Part shown: in pieces, positions 18,681-27,230 of the stretch | Layout of the letters: each line of letters starts with the position of its first letter | How positions within the stretch are numbered: position 1 is the stretch's first letter | Assembly: GCA_965661115.1 (NCBI GenBank) | Contig: CBFICO010000006.1 | Coordinates: 1 to 55,713 of the forward strand | From: UBA6770 sp965661115 | GTDB taxonomy: Bacteria > Bacteroidota > Bacteroidia > Flavobacteriales_G > Salibacteraceae | Length of the DNA: 55,713 nucleotides | Direction: 5' to 3' | The notes under the pieces: model-generated | Databases searched by the model: none | What the model saw: only the letters and a program-made list of their open reading frames with translations | Told to the model about the DNA's origin: nothing | Translations under genes and position numbers: made by a program

Positions 18681-18799
18681 GTCATCCTGAGTTTCCCGAT
18701 ATATCGGGAAGTATCGAAGGAGGCGTTACGGATTATTGGAAAAGTTTTCAAAACTTCATCAGCACAACCTCAAAAGATTTCGAGGCCACTCAGGATGAC
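18681..18799. repeat. Inverted repeat element with GTCATCCTGAG ends
   Basis: GTCATCCTGAG at 18681-18691 is matched by CTCAGGATGAC at 18789-18799 (11-bp perfect termini). Near the left end is a palindrome, TTCCCGATATATCGGGAA, followed by GTATCGAAGGAG. The general look is that of the small palindromic intergenic elements common in Bacteroidota. Confidence 0.75.
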
Positions 18800-18876
18800 A
18801 TGAGCTTCGTTACGTTAAGAAAAAACAGCCATAAATTTCTTGATGTACATCAATCACCTACCAACTAACCTCATCC

Positions 18877-18884
18877 TACTTTTG
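18877..18884 (+). promoter_or_regulatory. Candidate -7 promoter element of the DinB gene
   Basis: TACTTTTG, an exact TAnnTTTG, 11 nt before the ATG at 18896. The spacing supports that ATG as the real start although an in-frame TAG follows 12 codons later. Confidence 0.5.
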
Positions 18885-18895
18885 AAAATAAAAAC

Positions 18896-19480
18896 ATGAC
18901 GGCGCACAAACTCATAGACGATTTAATTGCTTAGGTGGAGAAAATCCAACAGTTTACCAATACGCAGATTGAGCCTTTAGCTCTAGAGGAATTAATGAAA
19001 CGTCCTGGCCCAAAACGTTGGTCGGTTTTGGAGGTGATAGAACACATGAATTTGAGCTCTGGGCATTATGTAAAGCGCTTAGAAAAACTAATTCCTAGGC
19101 TCGAGAAAAGTGCAGAGCAAAAAAGTGACTACGATTTTATACCGGGCTTTTTTGGTGAGAAATTCTCCACAGGGATTTTACCCAAAGAAGATGGCAGTTT
19201 GAGCAGCACCATGAAAACTTTTTACTTTTTTGAACCTAAACAGGCAATTACTAAGAAACACAAAAGCCTAGAAGAGTTTATTCAAATGAAGGAAACCAGC
19301 ATTGAATTGCTGCGTCGTTCAAAAAACATCAACCTAAACAAAGGAAAAGTTACCTCTACCCTAGGGCCAATTTTCAGATTTAAAACAGGTGATGCTTTTC
19401 GGTTTTCTATTGGTCATAATGTGCGGAATATACTTCAGATTGAAAAGGTGATGAAATCTTTGGTGCTGAAACCCTCTTAA
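18896..19480 (+). CDS. DinB-family protein, in-frame TAG at codon 13
   Basis: From ATG 18896 the frame reads MTAHKLIDDLIA, then TAG (18932-18934), then continues VEKIQQFTN to TAA at 19480: 193 sense codons. The N-terminal peptide before TAG is a typical first-helix start of DinB/YfiT-like four-helix-bundle proteins, and the later WSVLEVIEHMNLSSGHYV matches the family's conserved second helix with its His. DinB-fold proteins are often metal-dependent thiol transferases; the substrate here is unknown. GTG directly after TAG at 18935 could serve as a restart and give a 181-residue protein. The promoter position favours the upstream ATG. The clean frame argues against old decay. Confidence 0.8.
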
Positions 19481-19544
19481 CATTTCGTTAACACGGCTTA
19501 ATCCTTGTATTGAAGCAAGTATGTTTCACTAAATACGAGGAGTT

Positions 19545-20342
19545 ATGAAAAAAGAGAATGGACAGCCTAAGGAAAAACAACCATCAGTTATCAATAAACC
19601 CAAACCACCATCACGATTAAAAAACCTGAGTCATTTTTGGTTGGCATTGGTTGTTGGTTTGGCTTTTACTTTGGTAGCCTTTGAATACCGAATAGATAAG
19701 GATTACATAATAATTGATTTGCCAGTTCCATTTGAAGACCCAGAAATGCCAGAACTGATTCCAATCACCGTTCAGAAACCGGAAAAGGTAGAGTTACCGG
19801 AGCCCAGCTCAAAACCCAAAGCGACTCCATCTAAATTTTTGGACTTTAAAGTAGTTGACGACTACCAGCAAAAGTTCATAGAAGATTTGGGAGCAAGTAA
19901 AGACTTTGATCCAAGTGCGGTGCCCGATTTATTTGGTGATGAAGGCGACGAAGGGGATGTGGATATAGTTGGAGATCCTTTTGCTGCAACCATTGAAGCT
20001 GAGAGCATGTTACCCTTGTTTTGCGATTGTGCGGATTTGCCCACTAAATGGGAACAAGAGGCTTGTAATAACGAAAAAATTCAGTTGTTTTTGCGCCAAA
20101 ACTTGCGTTTTCCGGTAAGGGAACGCGAGCAAGGAAAATCGGGAACAGCTACAGTAAACTATGTCGTGGATAGAAATGGAATCATTTCAGAAGTAAAAGT
20201 TGAAAACCAAACTGAGCCTGGTTTTGCGAGAGAAGCCATACGCGTAGTGAAACAACTACCTTGTATGAAGCCGGCAAAGCAATACAATCAAAATGTGGCA
20301 GTGCGCTACAGAATTCCAATCAAGTTTAAGTTGAGGAATTAA
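19545..20342 (+). CDS. TonB-like energy-transducer protein
   Basis: 265 residues. A cytoplasmic basic/proline-rich N-terminus is followed by one membrane helix (about 31-48, HFWLALVVGLAFTLVAF) and a proline/acid-rich periplasmic linker (about 60-140). The C-terminal TonB domain (about 180-265) has FLRQNLRFPVRERE and GTATVNYVVDRNG. TonB carries energy from ExbB/ExbD to outer-membrane receptors. A Shine-Dalgarno-like GAGGAG lies just before the ATG. Its C-terminal domain resembles the TonB-like parts found in many Bacteroidota proteins of unknown receptor partner. It is monocistronic, ending at a shared terminator. Confidence 0.88.
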   Translation: MKKENGQPKEKQPSVINKPKPPSRLKNLSHFWLALVVGLAFTLVAFEYRIDKDYIIIDLPVPFEDPEMPELIPITVQKPEKVELPEPSSKPKATPSKFLDFKVVDDYQQKFIEDLGASKDFDPSAVPDLFGDEGDEGDVDIVGDPFAATIEAESMLPLFCDCADLPTKWEQEACNNEKIQLFLRQNLRFPVREREQGKSGTATVNYVVDRNGIISEVKVENQTEPGFAREAIRVVKQLPCMKPAKQYNQNVAVRYRIPIKFKLRN

Positions 20343-20358
20343 GAAAAGCAGTCAATAG

Positions 20359-20390
20359 AAAAAAGCCGTTTGATATTCAAACGGCTTTTT
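20359..20390. terminator. Bidirectional terminator between the tonB-like gene and lysS
   Basis: AAAAAAGCCGTTTGA-TAT-TCAAACGGCTTTTT: a long perfect stem with A run on the left and T run on the right, placed between convergent genes so that it serves both strands. Confidence 0.92.
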
Positions 20391-20409
20391 ATTTTATGCT
20401 TTGCGCTTT

Positions 20410-22134
20410 CTACCCCACAAACTCAATAAACAAACCATCGTTGGTTTTCTCGACTTTGGTTTGTTCTTTTTTGCCAAGACCTTTCATGCCTTTGTCCCAG
20501 CCTTTGTTACTTAAGCCTGCTTTTTCTTTTAGTGCGTTAAGCTCCATTTTGCCTTCCGCCTTTAGGATATCTAAAATGGATTTTTCGTTTTCGGTTAACT
20601 CTAACACTTTAGCTGGTGCCTCAAATTTCTCTGGACGCATTTGTGGGAAAAACAATACATCTTGAATACTTGGGCTATTGGTCAAGAACATCGTTAAACG
20701 ATCTATACCTATTCCCATTCCGGATGTAGGAGGCATTCCGTATTCCAATGCACGCAAGAAATCTTGGTCGATAAACATCGCTTCGTCGTCTCCTTTTTCA
20801 GAGAGCTTTAATTGATCTTCAAAGCGTTCTCTTTGGTCTATAGGGTCGTTAAGCTCGGTGTAGGCATTTGCCAATTCTTTACCATTTACCATAAGTTCAA
20901 AGCGCTCTGTAAGCGAATCATCGTCACGATGCTTTTTACAAAGTGGTGACATCTCAACCGGATAATCCGTAATGAATGTAGGTTGGATGTAATTGTGTTC
21001 GCACTTTTCGCCAAAAATTTCATCAATCAATTTTCCTTTACCCATGGTTTCATCTACCTCAAGGCCCAGTTTTTTGGCCACGGCACGAATTTCATCTTCG
21101 GATTTTCCGTTTAAATCGTGACCCGTGTGTTCTTTAATGGCAGATAAAATAGGTACTCTAGGATATGGAGCTTTAAAGTCCACTTGGTTTTCACCAATGG
21201 TAGCTTCGGTGGTTCCGTTGGCTGCAATGCTCACTTCTTCGAGCATTTTTTCGGTGAAGTCCATCATCCAATGGTAATCTTTGTACGCCACATAGATTTC
21301 CATTACAGTAAACTCTGGGTTGTGGGTTCTGTCCATCCCCTCATTTCTGAAGTCTTTTGCAAACTCATATACTCCGTCGAATCCACCAACAATCAATCTC
21401 TTAAGGTACAACTCGTTGGCGATACGCAGGTACAATGGAATATCCAAAGCATTGTGATGCGTCATAAATGGTCTTGCCGCAGCACCACCCGGGATTGGTT
21501 GCAAGATGGGTGTTTCTACTTCTAAATAACCTTTATCGTTAAAGAATTTACGCATAGCGTTCATGATGCGTGTACGCTTGATGAAGGTTTCTTTAACACC
21601 ATCGTTAACCGCCAAATCAACATAACGTTGGCGGTAACGTAGTTCAGGATCAACAAAAGCATCATGTACATTTCCTTCCGCATCGGTTTTTACAATAGGA
21701 AGCGGTCTAAGCGACTTGCTCAACACTTTAAAATCGGTAACAAAAATCGAGGTTTCTCCTACTTGAGTAGTAAAAACGTAGCCCTTTAAACCCACAAAAT
21801 CGCCAATATCGATAAGCTTTTTAAATACCTCGTTGTAAAGGGTTTTATCCTCTTCTGGGCAGATTTCATCTCTGGCAATGTACACTTGCATACGGCCTGT
21901 AGAATCTTGCAATTCAGCAAAAGAAGCTTTACCCATCACGCGCTTAGACATGATTCTACCAGCAATCGAAACGTTTTTATAATCGAGCTTGCTCTTTTCG
22001 TAGTTCGCTAAAATTTCTTTGGTATTAGCGTTAACATCGAATTTTTCTGCAGGATAAGGTTCAATTCCCAATGCGCGCATTTTGTCTAATGCCTCGCGTC
22101 TAACTATTTCCTGTTCAGATAATTGCATACTCAT
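20410..22134 (-). CDS. lysS: Lysyl-tRNA synthetase, class II
   Basis: Charges tRNA-Lys. The N-terminal OB-fold anticodon-binding domain (about 55-150) is followed by the class II catalytic core: motif 2 FRNEGMDRTHNPEFT (about residue 265) and motif 3 GMGIGIDRLTM (about 475). At 574 residues it is longer than E. coli LysS (505), through a C-terminal extension after about residue 505 (lysine- and glycine-rich, NEKSILDILKAEG...), a trait of Bacteroidota enzymes. Start ATG 22134; a second ATG two codons on is also possible. It ends in TAG, with TAA following six codons later. Confidence 0.97.
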   Translation of the reverse strand: MSMQLSEQEIVRREALDKMRALGIEPYPAEKFDVNANTKEILANYEKSKLDYKNVSIAGRIMSKRVMGKASFAELQDSTGRMQVYIARDEICPEEDKTLYNEVFKKLIDIGDFVGLKGYVFTTQVGETSIFVTDFKVLSKSLRPLPIVKTDAEGNVHDAFVDPELRYRQRYVDLAVNDGVKETFIKRTRIMNAMRKFFNDKGYLEVETPILQPIPGGAAARPFMTHHNALDIPLYLRIANELYLKRLIVGGFDGVYEFAKDFRNEGMDRTHNPEFTVMEIYVAYKDYHWMMDFTEKMLEEVSIAANGTTEATIGENQVDFKAPYPRVPILSAIKEHTGHDLNGKSEDEIRAVAKKLGLEVDETMGKGKLIDEIFGEKCEHNYIQPTFITDYPVEMSPLCKKHRDDDSLTERFELMVNGKELANAYTELNDPIDQRERFEDQLKLSEKGDDEAMFIDQDFLRALEYGMPPTSGMGIGIDRLTMFLTNSPSIQDVLFFPQMRPEKFEAPAKVLELTENEKSILDILKAEGKMELNALKEKAGLSNKGWDKGMKGLGKKEQTKVEKTNDGLFIEFVG

Positions 22135-22159
22135 AATCCGTCTCTATTTTAAAGGGCTG

Positions 22160-22167
22160 CAAAAATA
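22160..22167 (-). promoter_or_regulatory. Candidate -7 element of lysS
   Basis: Minus-strand TATTTTTG, an exact TAnnTTTG, 25 nt before the start codon. Confidence 0.5.
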
Positions 22168-22259
22168 GGCTGAACTAAGGAATTTGGTAATTGGTTAGTA
22201 AGATAATTTGAGAACGAGATAATTTGGTGATTGCTTAATTGTCAAATTATCAAATTGCC

Positions 22260-22667
22260 TTACTTAATTTTAAGCAGCGTAATCTCAAAGTTGATGGTAG
22301 CGTTTGGTGGAATAGAATACTTATCGGGTTCAAATTCATCATTGGCTCCTTTTTCGCCATAAGCCAGATGCGGTGGAAGCACAATGATTGCTTTTTGTCC
22401 TGCATTCATCAATTGAAGTGCTTCATTCCAACCAGGAATAATGGTTTTATCTCCCAAAGTGTATTTAAAACCAGGCGATTCGTCAAACACTTCTTCGTTC
22501 ATCAAAAAACCTAAGTACTTCACTTTGACTTCTTGGCCAATTTTTGCTGTAGGACCGTCACCTTTCTGGAGGGTGATTAACTTAAGACCAGATTCAGTTT
22601 TGAGTGTGTCTTGTGCCCAAACTATGGTGCTAAAAAACAAGGCAAATAAGGTAAGAGTTGTTTTCAT
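22260..22667 (-). CDS. FKBP-type peptidyl-prolyl cis-trans isomerase, exported
   Basis: 135 residues: a signal peptide (1-18, ending VWAQ) and one FKBP domain that speeds proline isomerisation in exported proteins. The family core is visible as GQEVKVKYLGFL, then FTLGDK-like KYTLGDKTIIPGWNEAL, PPHLAYGEKG and the final NATINFEITLLKI. It is third in an operon with a TlpA-like lipoprotein and an unknown exported protein. Its ATG lies 3 nt after the TAA of the upstream gene if that gene is read through its TAG, suggesting an envelope protein-folding unit. Confidence 0.93.
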   Translation of the reverse strand: MKTTLTLFALFFSTIVWAQDTLKTESGLKLITLQKGDGPTAKIGQEVKVKYLGFLMNEEVFDESPGFKYTLGDKTIIPGWNEALQLMNAGQKAIIVLPPHLAYGEKGANDEFEPDKYSIPPNATINFEITLLKIK

Positions 22668-22670
22668 AAG

Positions 22671-23573
22671 TTATTCTTCAAAAGCGCTTTGAACAGCTTT
22701 GTTCAACATTTTTATTTCGTAAGCGGCAAGTTTACTTTTACTTCTGCAAATTGCCAATGCTTGACTTTCAGCGTCCCATTTCTTTTTGTGTACCGCCGCT
22801 TTAAAGTAATCGTTTTTGGCAGTGGCGAGCACCTAACTGTTTTTATAAGATATAATTGCCGACTCCCATGCAAAACGTTTATCGCTCCATAAAATATTAA
22901 GGTAAGCAAAGCCTTCAGATTGACTAATGATTTTATCCGTAATTTCTTTTGTGGGAACAAGCTCTACAGGAAATTTATACGCCTTTTTAATGGCTGCAAT
23001 GTCCAATTCTGTTGCATTGTCAGGAATAAGTAGCGTGAGGTTTTTTATGCTCTGCGTTTTCTCTTTAGGAATTATCGTTCGCTTTTGATTGTTATTTACG
23101 GGCTGGTTCAGGTAATTATTAAAATGCTGACAAACAAAAAGTACCTCAGCTTCGCTTATCACACAAGAAGGAAATGAAACTTTAAACACAAATTTTCTGT
23201 CGATATTCAGTTCGTTTCTAATCATGGAGTTTTCTCCCAGATAAAGCACCATTCCAATTACCGGAGCTGCTGAACTGCCGTTGAGTTTAGCCTCCATTTT
23301 TTCGTCTCCGGTTAGCACCATGTATTTGCTAGCCTCGGTTGGAGTTAATAATGCGTCTATTTCTTCTTGAGTTTTTACTTCAACCTTTTTACCGATTTTC
23401 CAGTGCTTTTTAAATAGTTGCTCAACATCAGAAGAACATTCAAAGTCGCCAGCTTCAATCAATAATATTCTGTCTTTTACTTTTTCAGCTCGTTCGGTAA
23501 GTGCGGCAAAAAACTGCGCATTACTCGATAAAGTGAATAATAAAACGGCTAGGAAAGAAGTAAAATGTTTCAT
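22671..23573 (-). CDS. Exported protein of unknown function, in-frame TAG at 22833
   Basis: From ATG 23573 the frame has a signal peptide (MKHFTSFLAVLLFTLSSNAQ) and 246 residues to TAG (22833-22835). It then stays open for 53 more codons (VLATAKNDYFKAAV...) to TAA at 22671, which is only 3 nt before the FKBP start. Reading through gives about 299 residues and normal operon spacing, whereas stopping at TAG leaves 165 nt of open frame. I recognise no family; the middle carries a YMVLTGDE-like strand, and the final part is a Lys/Ala-rich helix. The upstream TlpA-like gene ends 4 nt before its start. A role in envelope redox or folding is inferred from neighbours only. Confidence 0.7.
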
Positions 23574-23577
23574 GCCT

Positions 23578-24789
23578 CTAATTTACAGTTAAAGAGTCAA
23601 GTAAGGCAATAAAAGAGGTGGTGAATTCTTGGTATTCATCAGTAGCAGGGCCGTTAAACCCAGTGTGCACAAGCACTGCAACCCCGTTTTTATCCAAAAC
23701 TGTTAAAGTAGGGTAGGAAATTACTCTATCTAAATCAGGAAAAATTTCCGTCACCTTTTTCTTGTTGGTGCTCCCTCCATAATAAATTGGATATCCAACG
23801 TGCATGGCGGCTTTGTAATTTTCTATTCTTTTGAAAGCTTCTGCCGTATCTTTTTGATACTCAAATGCAACGGCAATAATGGCAAGTTTTTTTGGGTCGT
23901 ATTTTTTTCTGATGCTGTTCAAAAACTCCGTTTCATCTTTACAGTTCGGACACCAAGTACCCATTATTTGAATGATTATCACCTTGTTCTGAAGTGAATC
24001 CTCTAGTTCATTTACAACACTTCTGTCCGGTTTAAGCAGTTGAAATCTGAACCTATTCTCAGAAGTAGTTTTTGTAAGCTGATCGGCATTGGTCAGTTTA
24101 AAAGCCGCGTTTGGCCAAGCGTTCCAAGTATCGGTGTAATGGTTTCCCGAATAGAAAATCCCACTGGTTAAACTGTCACCAACTTTTTTGGCAGTAAATA
24201 AAAATGCATGCGACCCATCAAAGCACGCCAACCAAAGTGAGTCGTGGATTTGTTCGCCCCACAAAAAACGATAATCACCCGTTTCCGTTTTGAAGGTGGC
24301 CTCTAGTTTTTCGTTTTTCCTCTTAAAAAGTAGAGCGGCAGGATAGCTGTTTTCACCTTTACCGAAAACAGTTTCGTACTGTGTAAATTGATTTTTTACG
24401 CTGGTAGTTTCGGGCTGAATTATACTCGTTGCGTTAAATCGAATTTTATAATTCGGTCCTTTAGCGTAGTTGTACCACCAGCCAAAAATTCCTCCGCTTT
24501 CTAGGTTAAACTTCAGCTCACTCTCGTATGGAGTTAGTCGAACAACAAACCCTTCAGCATTGCTTTTGAGTTTATAGTTCAATCGCTCAGAGCCGTTGAT
24601 TAAAGTTAGGCTAGAGTCTTTATTATCTGAGTTTAATTCGAAATTTAACGGTATGTTGATGGTCTCCGAAGGTTGCAAATATCCTTTCCAGTATTTTGGC
24701 AAAAACTCAACTTGAGGTTCCTTTTCGCTTTGACAAGCAAATACTAAAATTGAAAGAACGCTTAATAGAACACTTTGTATCTTAATCAT
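23578..24789 (-). CDS. TlpA/ResA-like thioredoxin-fold lipoprotein
   Basis: 403 residues. Lipoprotein signal MIKIQSVLLSVLSILVFAC with lipobox Cys 19. A long beta-rich N-terminal domain (about 25-255) is followed by a thioredoxin-like domain (about 265-400) with the redox motif GTWCPNC (Cys-Pro-Asn-Cys) and a cis-proline region near YPTLTVLD. Such proteins reduce disulfides in the periplasm, for example in cytochrome c maturation or oxidative folding. It is first in a three-gene operon with an unknown exported protein and an FKBP isomerase. The stop is TAG, 4 nt before the next start. The -7 box lies 4 nt before the start codon. Confidence 0.9.
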   Translation of the reverse strand: MIKIQSVLLSVLSILVFACQSEKEPQVEFLPKYWKGYLQPSETINIPLNFELNSDNKDSSLTLINGSERLNYKLKSNAEGFVVRLTPYESELKFNLESGGIFGWWYNYAKGPNYKIRFNATSIIQPETTSVKNQFTQYETVFGKGENSYPAALLFKRKNEKLEATFKTETGDYRFLWGEQIHDSLWLACFDGSHAFLFTAKKVGDSLTSGIFYSGNHYTDTWNAWPNAAFKLTNADQLTKTTSENRFRFQLLKPDRSVVNELEDSLQNKVIIIQIMGTWCPNCKDETEFLNSIRKKYDPKKLAIIAVAFEYQKDTAEAFKRIENYKAAMHVGYPIYYGGSTNKKKVTEIFPDLDRVISYPTLTVLDKNGVAVLVHTGFNGPATDEYQEFTTSFIALLDSLTVN

Positions 24790-24793
24790 TGTT

Positions 24794-24801
24794 CAAAAGT
24801 A
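24794..24801 (-). promoter_or_regulatory. Candidate -7 element of the TlpA-like operon
   Basis: Minus-strand TACTTTTG, an exact TAnnTTTG, only 4 nt before the ATG at 24789. The transcript would be leaderless or nearly so. Confidence 0.5.
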
Positions 24802-24871
24802 GATTTTACCACTCAATCGAAATGTTAAACTCAATTCAAAAACGACAACTTTAAACCCGTATCATTGCCAA

Positions 24872-26809
24872 ATGAGAATTTTTATTTCCGCGCTGGCCAC
24901 AGTTTTTTCGCTTCCATTATTTAGCCAATATGTAGGTGATATTGAGCAGAAATTTCATGCACAGGAAGAACATGGGATACATCAAAATGCATCCAGGAGT
25001 CAAGCCCCATCGGCTGCCTTGGTAGATGTAACCCATGTTAATATGCACATGGACGCAGAACCGAATCGGCAAACTATTTGGGGTGATGTAATAATTTCAT
25101 ACAAGGTCAGAGAAGCGATAGATACTTTATGGTTAGATTTTGATTCTTCTGCAAGTATGCGTGTTTCAGTTGTACAGGATGATTTCACCCTCAATAACAA
25201 CCACTACCGAGAAGGAAATTTTTTGATTATCCCGCTTTCAAAGACACACCAACCAGGTATTGGGCATAGAGTCAGAATAAAATATGATGGCACCCCAAGC
25301 GGACCAGATATTCGAAGTTATTTCAGATCAGATGATAAACACGTTTGGACGCGAAGCGAGCCTTATGGCGCTCGGTATTGGTGGCCTTGTTTAATGACCT
25401 TGCAAGATAAAATTGATTCGGTAGATATTTACCTAGCACATCCAAAACAATATACTGGAGTTAGCAATGGCTTGCTTCAAGGGGTTGATAGTTCAAGATC
25501 ACAAGCGATATCGCATTGGAAACATAATTATCCAATGGCGTTCTACCTATTGGCATTTGCCATTGGCGATTACGACCATATCACTCAAAATTTAAAATGG
25601 AAAACCGACTCTATTAAAGTCGAGAATTATTTATTTAAAAACGACGCTTGGTGGACGCAGCAGGCAAAAGATCCGCTTGAAGAAACCTTTGCTTTGTTCG
25701 ATTCGCTTTTTGGGGCTTACCCATTCAGGAAAGAACATTATGGCCACGTTCAAACTAATATTGGCGGGGGAATGGAACATCAAACCATGTCGCACATGTA
25801 TAATTTAAATCAGCGGTTGGTTGCACATGAATTGGCTCATCAGTGGTTTGGAAATATGGTTACTTGCGGTTCATGGGAAGACCTCTGGCTCAACGAAAGT
25901 TTTGCAACATACCTGACCGCTTTAACCCACGAAGCAGAAATTGGCAGTATAGATTGGCAAGGTTGGAAGGTGAGTACTACGAACTATATTACTGGTGTTA
26001 ATACCGGCTCGGTTTTTCCGAAAGACACACTAGATTTTTCAGTGTTGTTTAACAGTCGGTTGACTTATAACAAAGGAGCATATGTGTTGCATACCTTAAG
26101 AAACGAAATTGGCGATCAGGCCTTCTTTACAGGTGTAAAAAACTTTTTGTACGATATCAAAACCAATCATGCCTTTGCAGTAACCAATGACCTAAAAAGA
26201 CATCTTGAATCGGCCTCCGGAATGGATTTAACTGAGTTTTTTAAAGATTGGTATAAGGGTGATGGTCACCCCAATATAAAAGTGCTCTATACGTTGGACG
26301 CAGATGTTCTCAATTTTGAAATTTCTCAAACCGGAAGCACTACAACGTCTCCCTTATTTGATTTTACACTACCTATTGGAGTGTATAATGACGGAGTTAG
26401 AACAGATTTTAAATTTAAAATGAGTAAAGCAACGGAACTATTTGCTGGGTCCTATGCTCAACTTCCAGATAGTATTGTAATTGACCCAGATTACGATGTG
26501 CTAATTGGTAAAAAGGAAGTAATTGAAGGAGCGCATTTTAATGTTGGTTTAGACGCTTTTGAAAGTCAACTGGAGGTTTTGATTTTCCCTAATCCAGCCA
26601 AAGATAAATTACATATAAAACTCAACGAATATTCGTTGAAAGGGAACGAGACGGTATGTTTAATCGATAGTCAGCAAAGAGTAGTAAAAGAGCAAAACAT
26701 TTTCAGCTCTGATGTAGTTTTAGATACTGAGTTTTTACCTACAGGACTGTACTTTGTTGAGATTAAAACAACGGAAGGCAAGTCGTTTGCTAAGGTGGTG
26801 AAGCGTTAG
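24872..26809 (+). CDS. Secreted M1-family metallopeptidase with T9SS sorting domain
   Basis: 645 residues. The signal peptide (1-18, PLFSQ) is followed by an M1 N-terminal beta domain and the thermolysin-like catalytic domain. The zinc motif is HELAHQWFG with the third ligand in LWLNESFATYL; the exopeptidase motif is GGGMEHQTMSHM (about 295-305, variant of GAMEN). A C-terminal T9SS type A domain (about 570-645, LIFPNPAKDKLHIKL) sends it to the surface or medium. M1 enzymes trim N-terminal residues from peptides, so this is probably a secreted aminopeptidase for protein feeding. It ends in VVKR-TAG and overlaps the convergent globin gene by 4 nt. Confidence 0.93.
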   Translation: MRIFISALATVFSLPLFSQYVGDIEQKFHAQEEHGIHQNASRSQAPSAALVDVTHVNMHMDAEPNRQTIWGDVIISYKVREAIDTLWLDFDSSASMRVSVVQDDFTLNNNHYREGNFLIIPLSKTHQPGIGHRVRIKYDGTPSGPDIRSYFRSDDKHVWTRSEPYGARYWWPCLMTLQDKIDSVDIYLAHPKQYTGVSNGLLQGVDSSRSQAISHWKHNYPMAFYLLAFAIGDYDHITQNLKWKTDSIKVENYLFKNDAWWTQQAKDPLEETFALFDSLFGAYPFRKEHYGHVQTNIGGGMEHQTMSHMYNLNQRLVAHELAHQWFGNMVTCGSWEDLWLNESFATYLTALTHEAEIGSIDWQGWKVSTTNYITGVNTGSVFPKDTLDFSVLFNSRLTYNKGAYVLHTLRNEIGDQAFFTGVKNFLYDIKTNHAFAVTNDLKRHLESASGMDLTEFFKDWYKGDGHPNIKVLYTLDADVLNFEISQTGSTTTSPLFDFTLPIGVYNDGVRTDFKFKMSKATELFAGSYAQLPDSIVIDPDYDVLIGKKEVIEGAHFNVGLDAFESQLEVLIFPNPAKDKLHIKLNEYSLKGNETVCLIDSQQRVVKEQNIFSSDVVLDTEFLPTGLYFVEIKTTEGKSFAKVVKR

Positions 26810-27198
26810 GGGTTTAGGTTCCTCGCCTCCCAAATTTTTAAATACAAATGTGTGTTCATTTTGCGTGCATTGCGATTGGCGCGATTGGCTATTTCACCCT
26901 CAAACATTTCGTCAATGGTTTTGAACCACAGATTCATCCATAAACCAAAATACTCTGGTGTAATTCCACCCTGTTCTGCTTGGTCAACCTTAATGTGCGC
27001 CTCAGCCGGATTTCCTCTATAGCGTTTGTTGAATAGCAATTGAGATTGCCAGAAATCGGTTATGTGTTCAATGTGTGTGGGCCAATCGTGAATTATTCTA
27101 ATAAAAATAGGGCCAAGGGTTTTATCATTCTTTACTTTTTCCTAGAATACCGAGACTATTGCTAGTAAATCTTCTCTGGTTGAAATGTCCTTTTTCAT
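26806..27198 (-). CDS. Group III truncated haemoglobin, in-frame TAG at codon 19
   Basis: From ATG 27198 the frame gives MKKDISTREDLLAIVSVF, TAG (27142-27144), then EKVKNDKTLGPIF and on to TAA at 26806: 129 sense codons, normal for this family. Group III truncated globins bind O2/NO at a haem. The expected FY-EKV...LGPIF region is complete except that TAG holds the Tyr(B10) position that stabilises the bound ligand. The proximal His is present in AEAHIKVD, and the Trp-rich G helix in YFGLWMNLWF. A TTG at 27039 could give only a 77-residue fragment without the B helix. It overlaps the M1 peptidase end by 4 nt. Either a pseudogene or decoded by read-through. Confidence 0.85.
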
Positions 27199-27230
27199 AA
27201 GGACTAAAATAGCCTTCTGGGCAATAGTTT

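Larger units (their letters stand above)
18568..18895. other. 328-nt gene-free interval holding two repeat elements
   Basis: Between the Crp/Fnr gene and the DinB gene there is no coding signal. The space is filled by two inverted-repeat elements (18583-18648 and 18681-18799), with the DinB promoter at its right end. Confidence 0.7.

Noticed and set aside
26806..27039. 77-codon reverse gene from TTG 27039
   Set aside because: It is the C-terminal part of the truncated globin whose frame runs on to ATG 27198 through one TAG.
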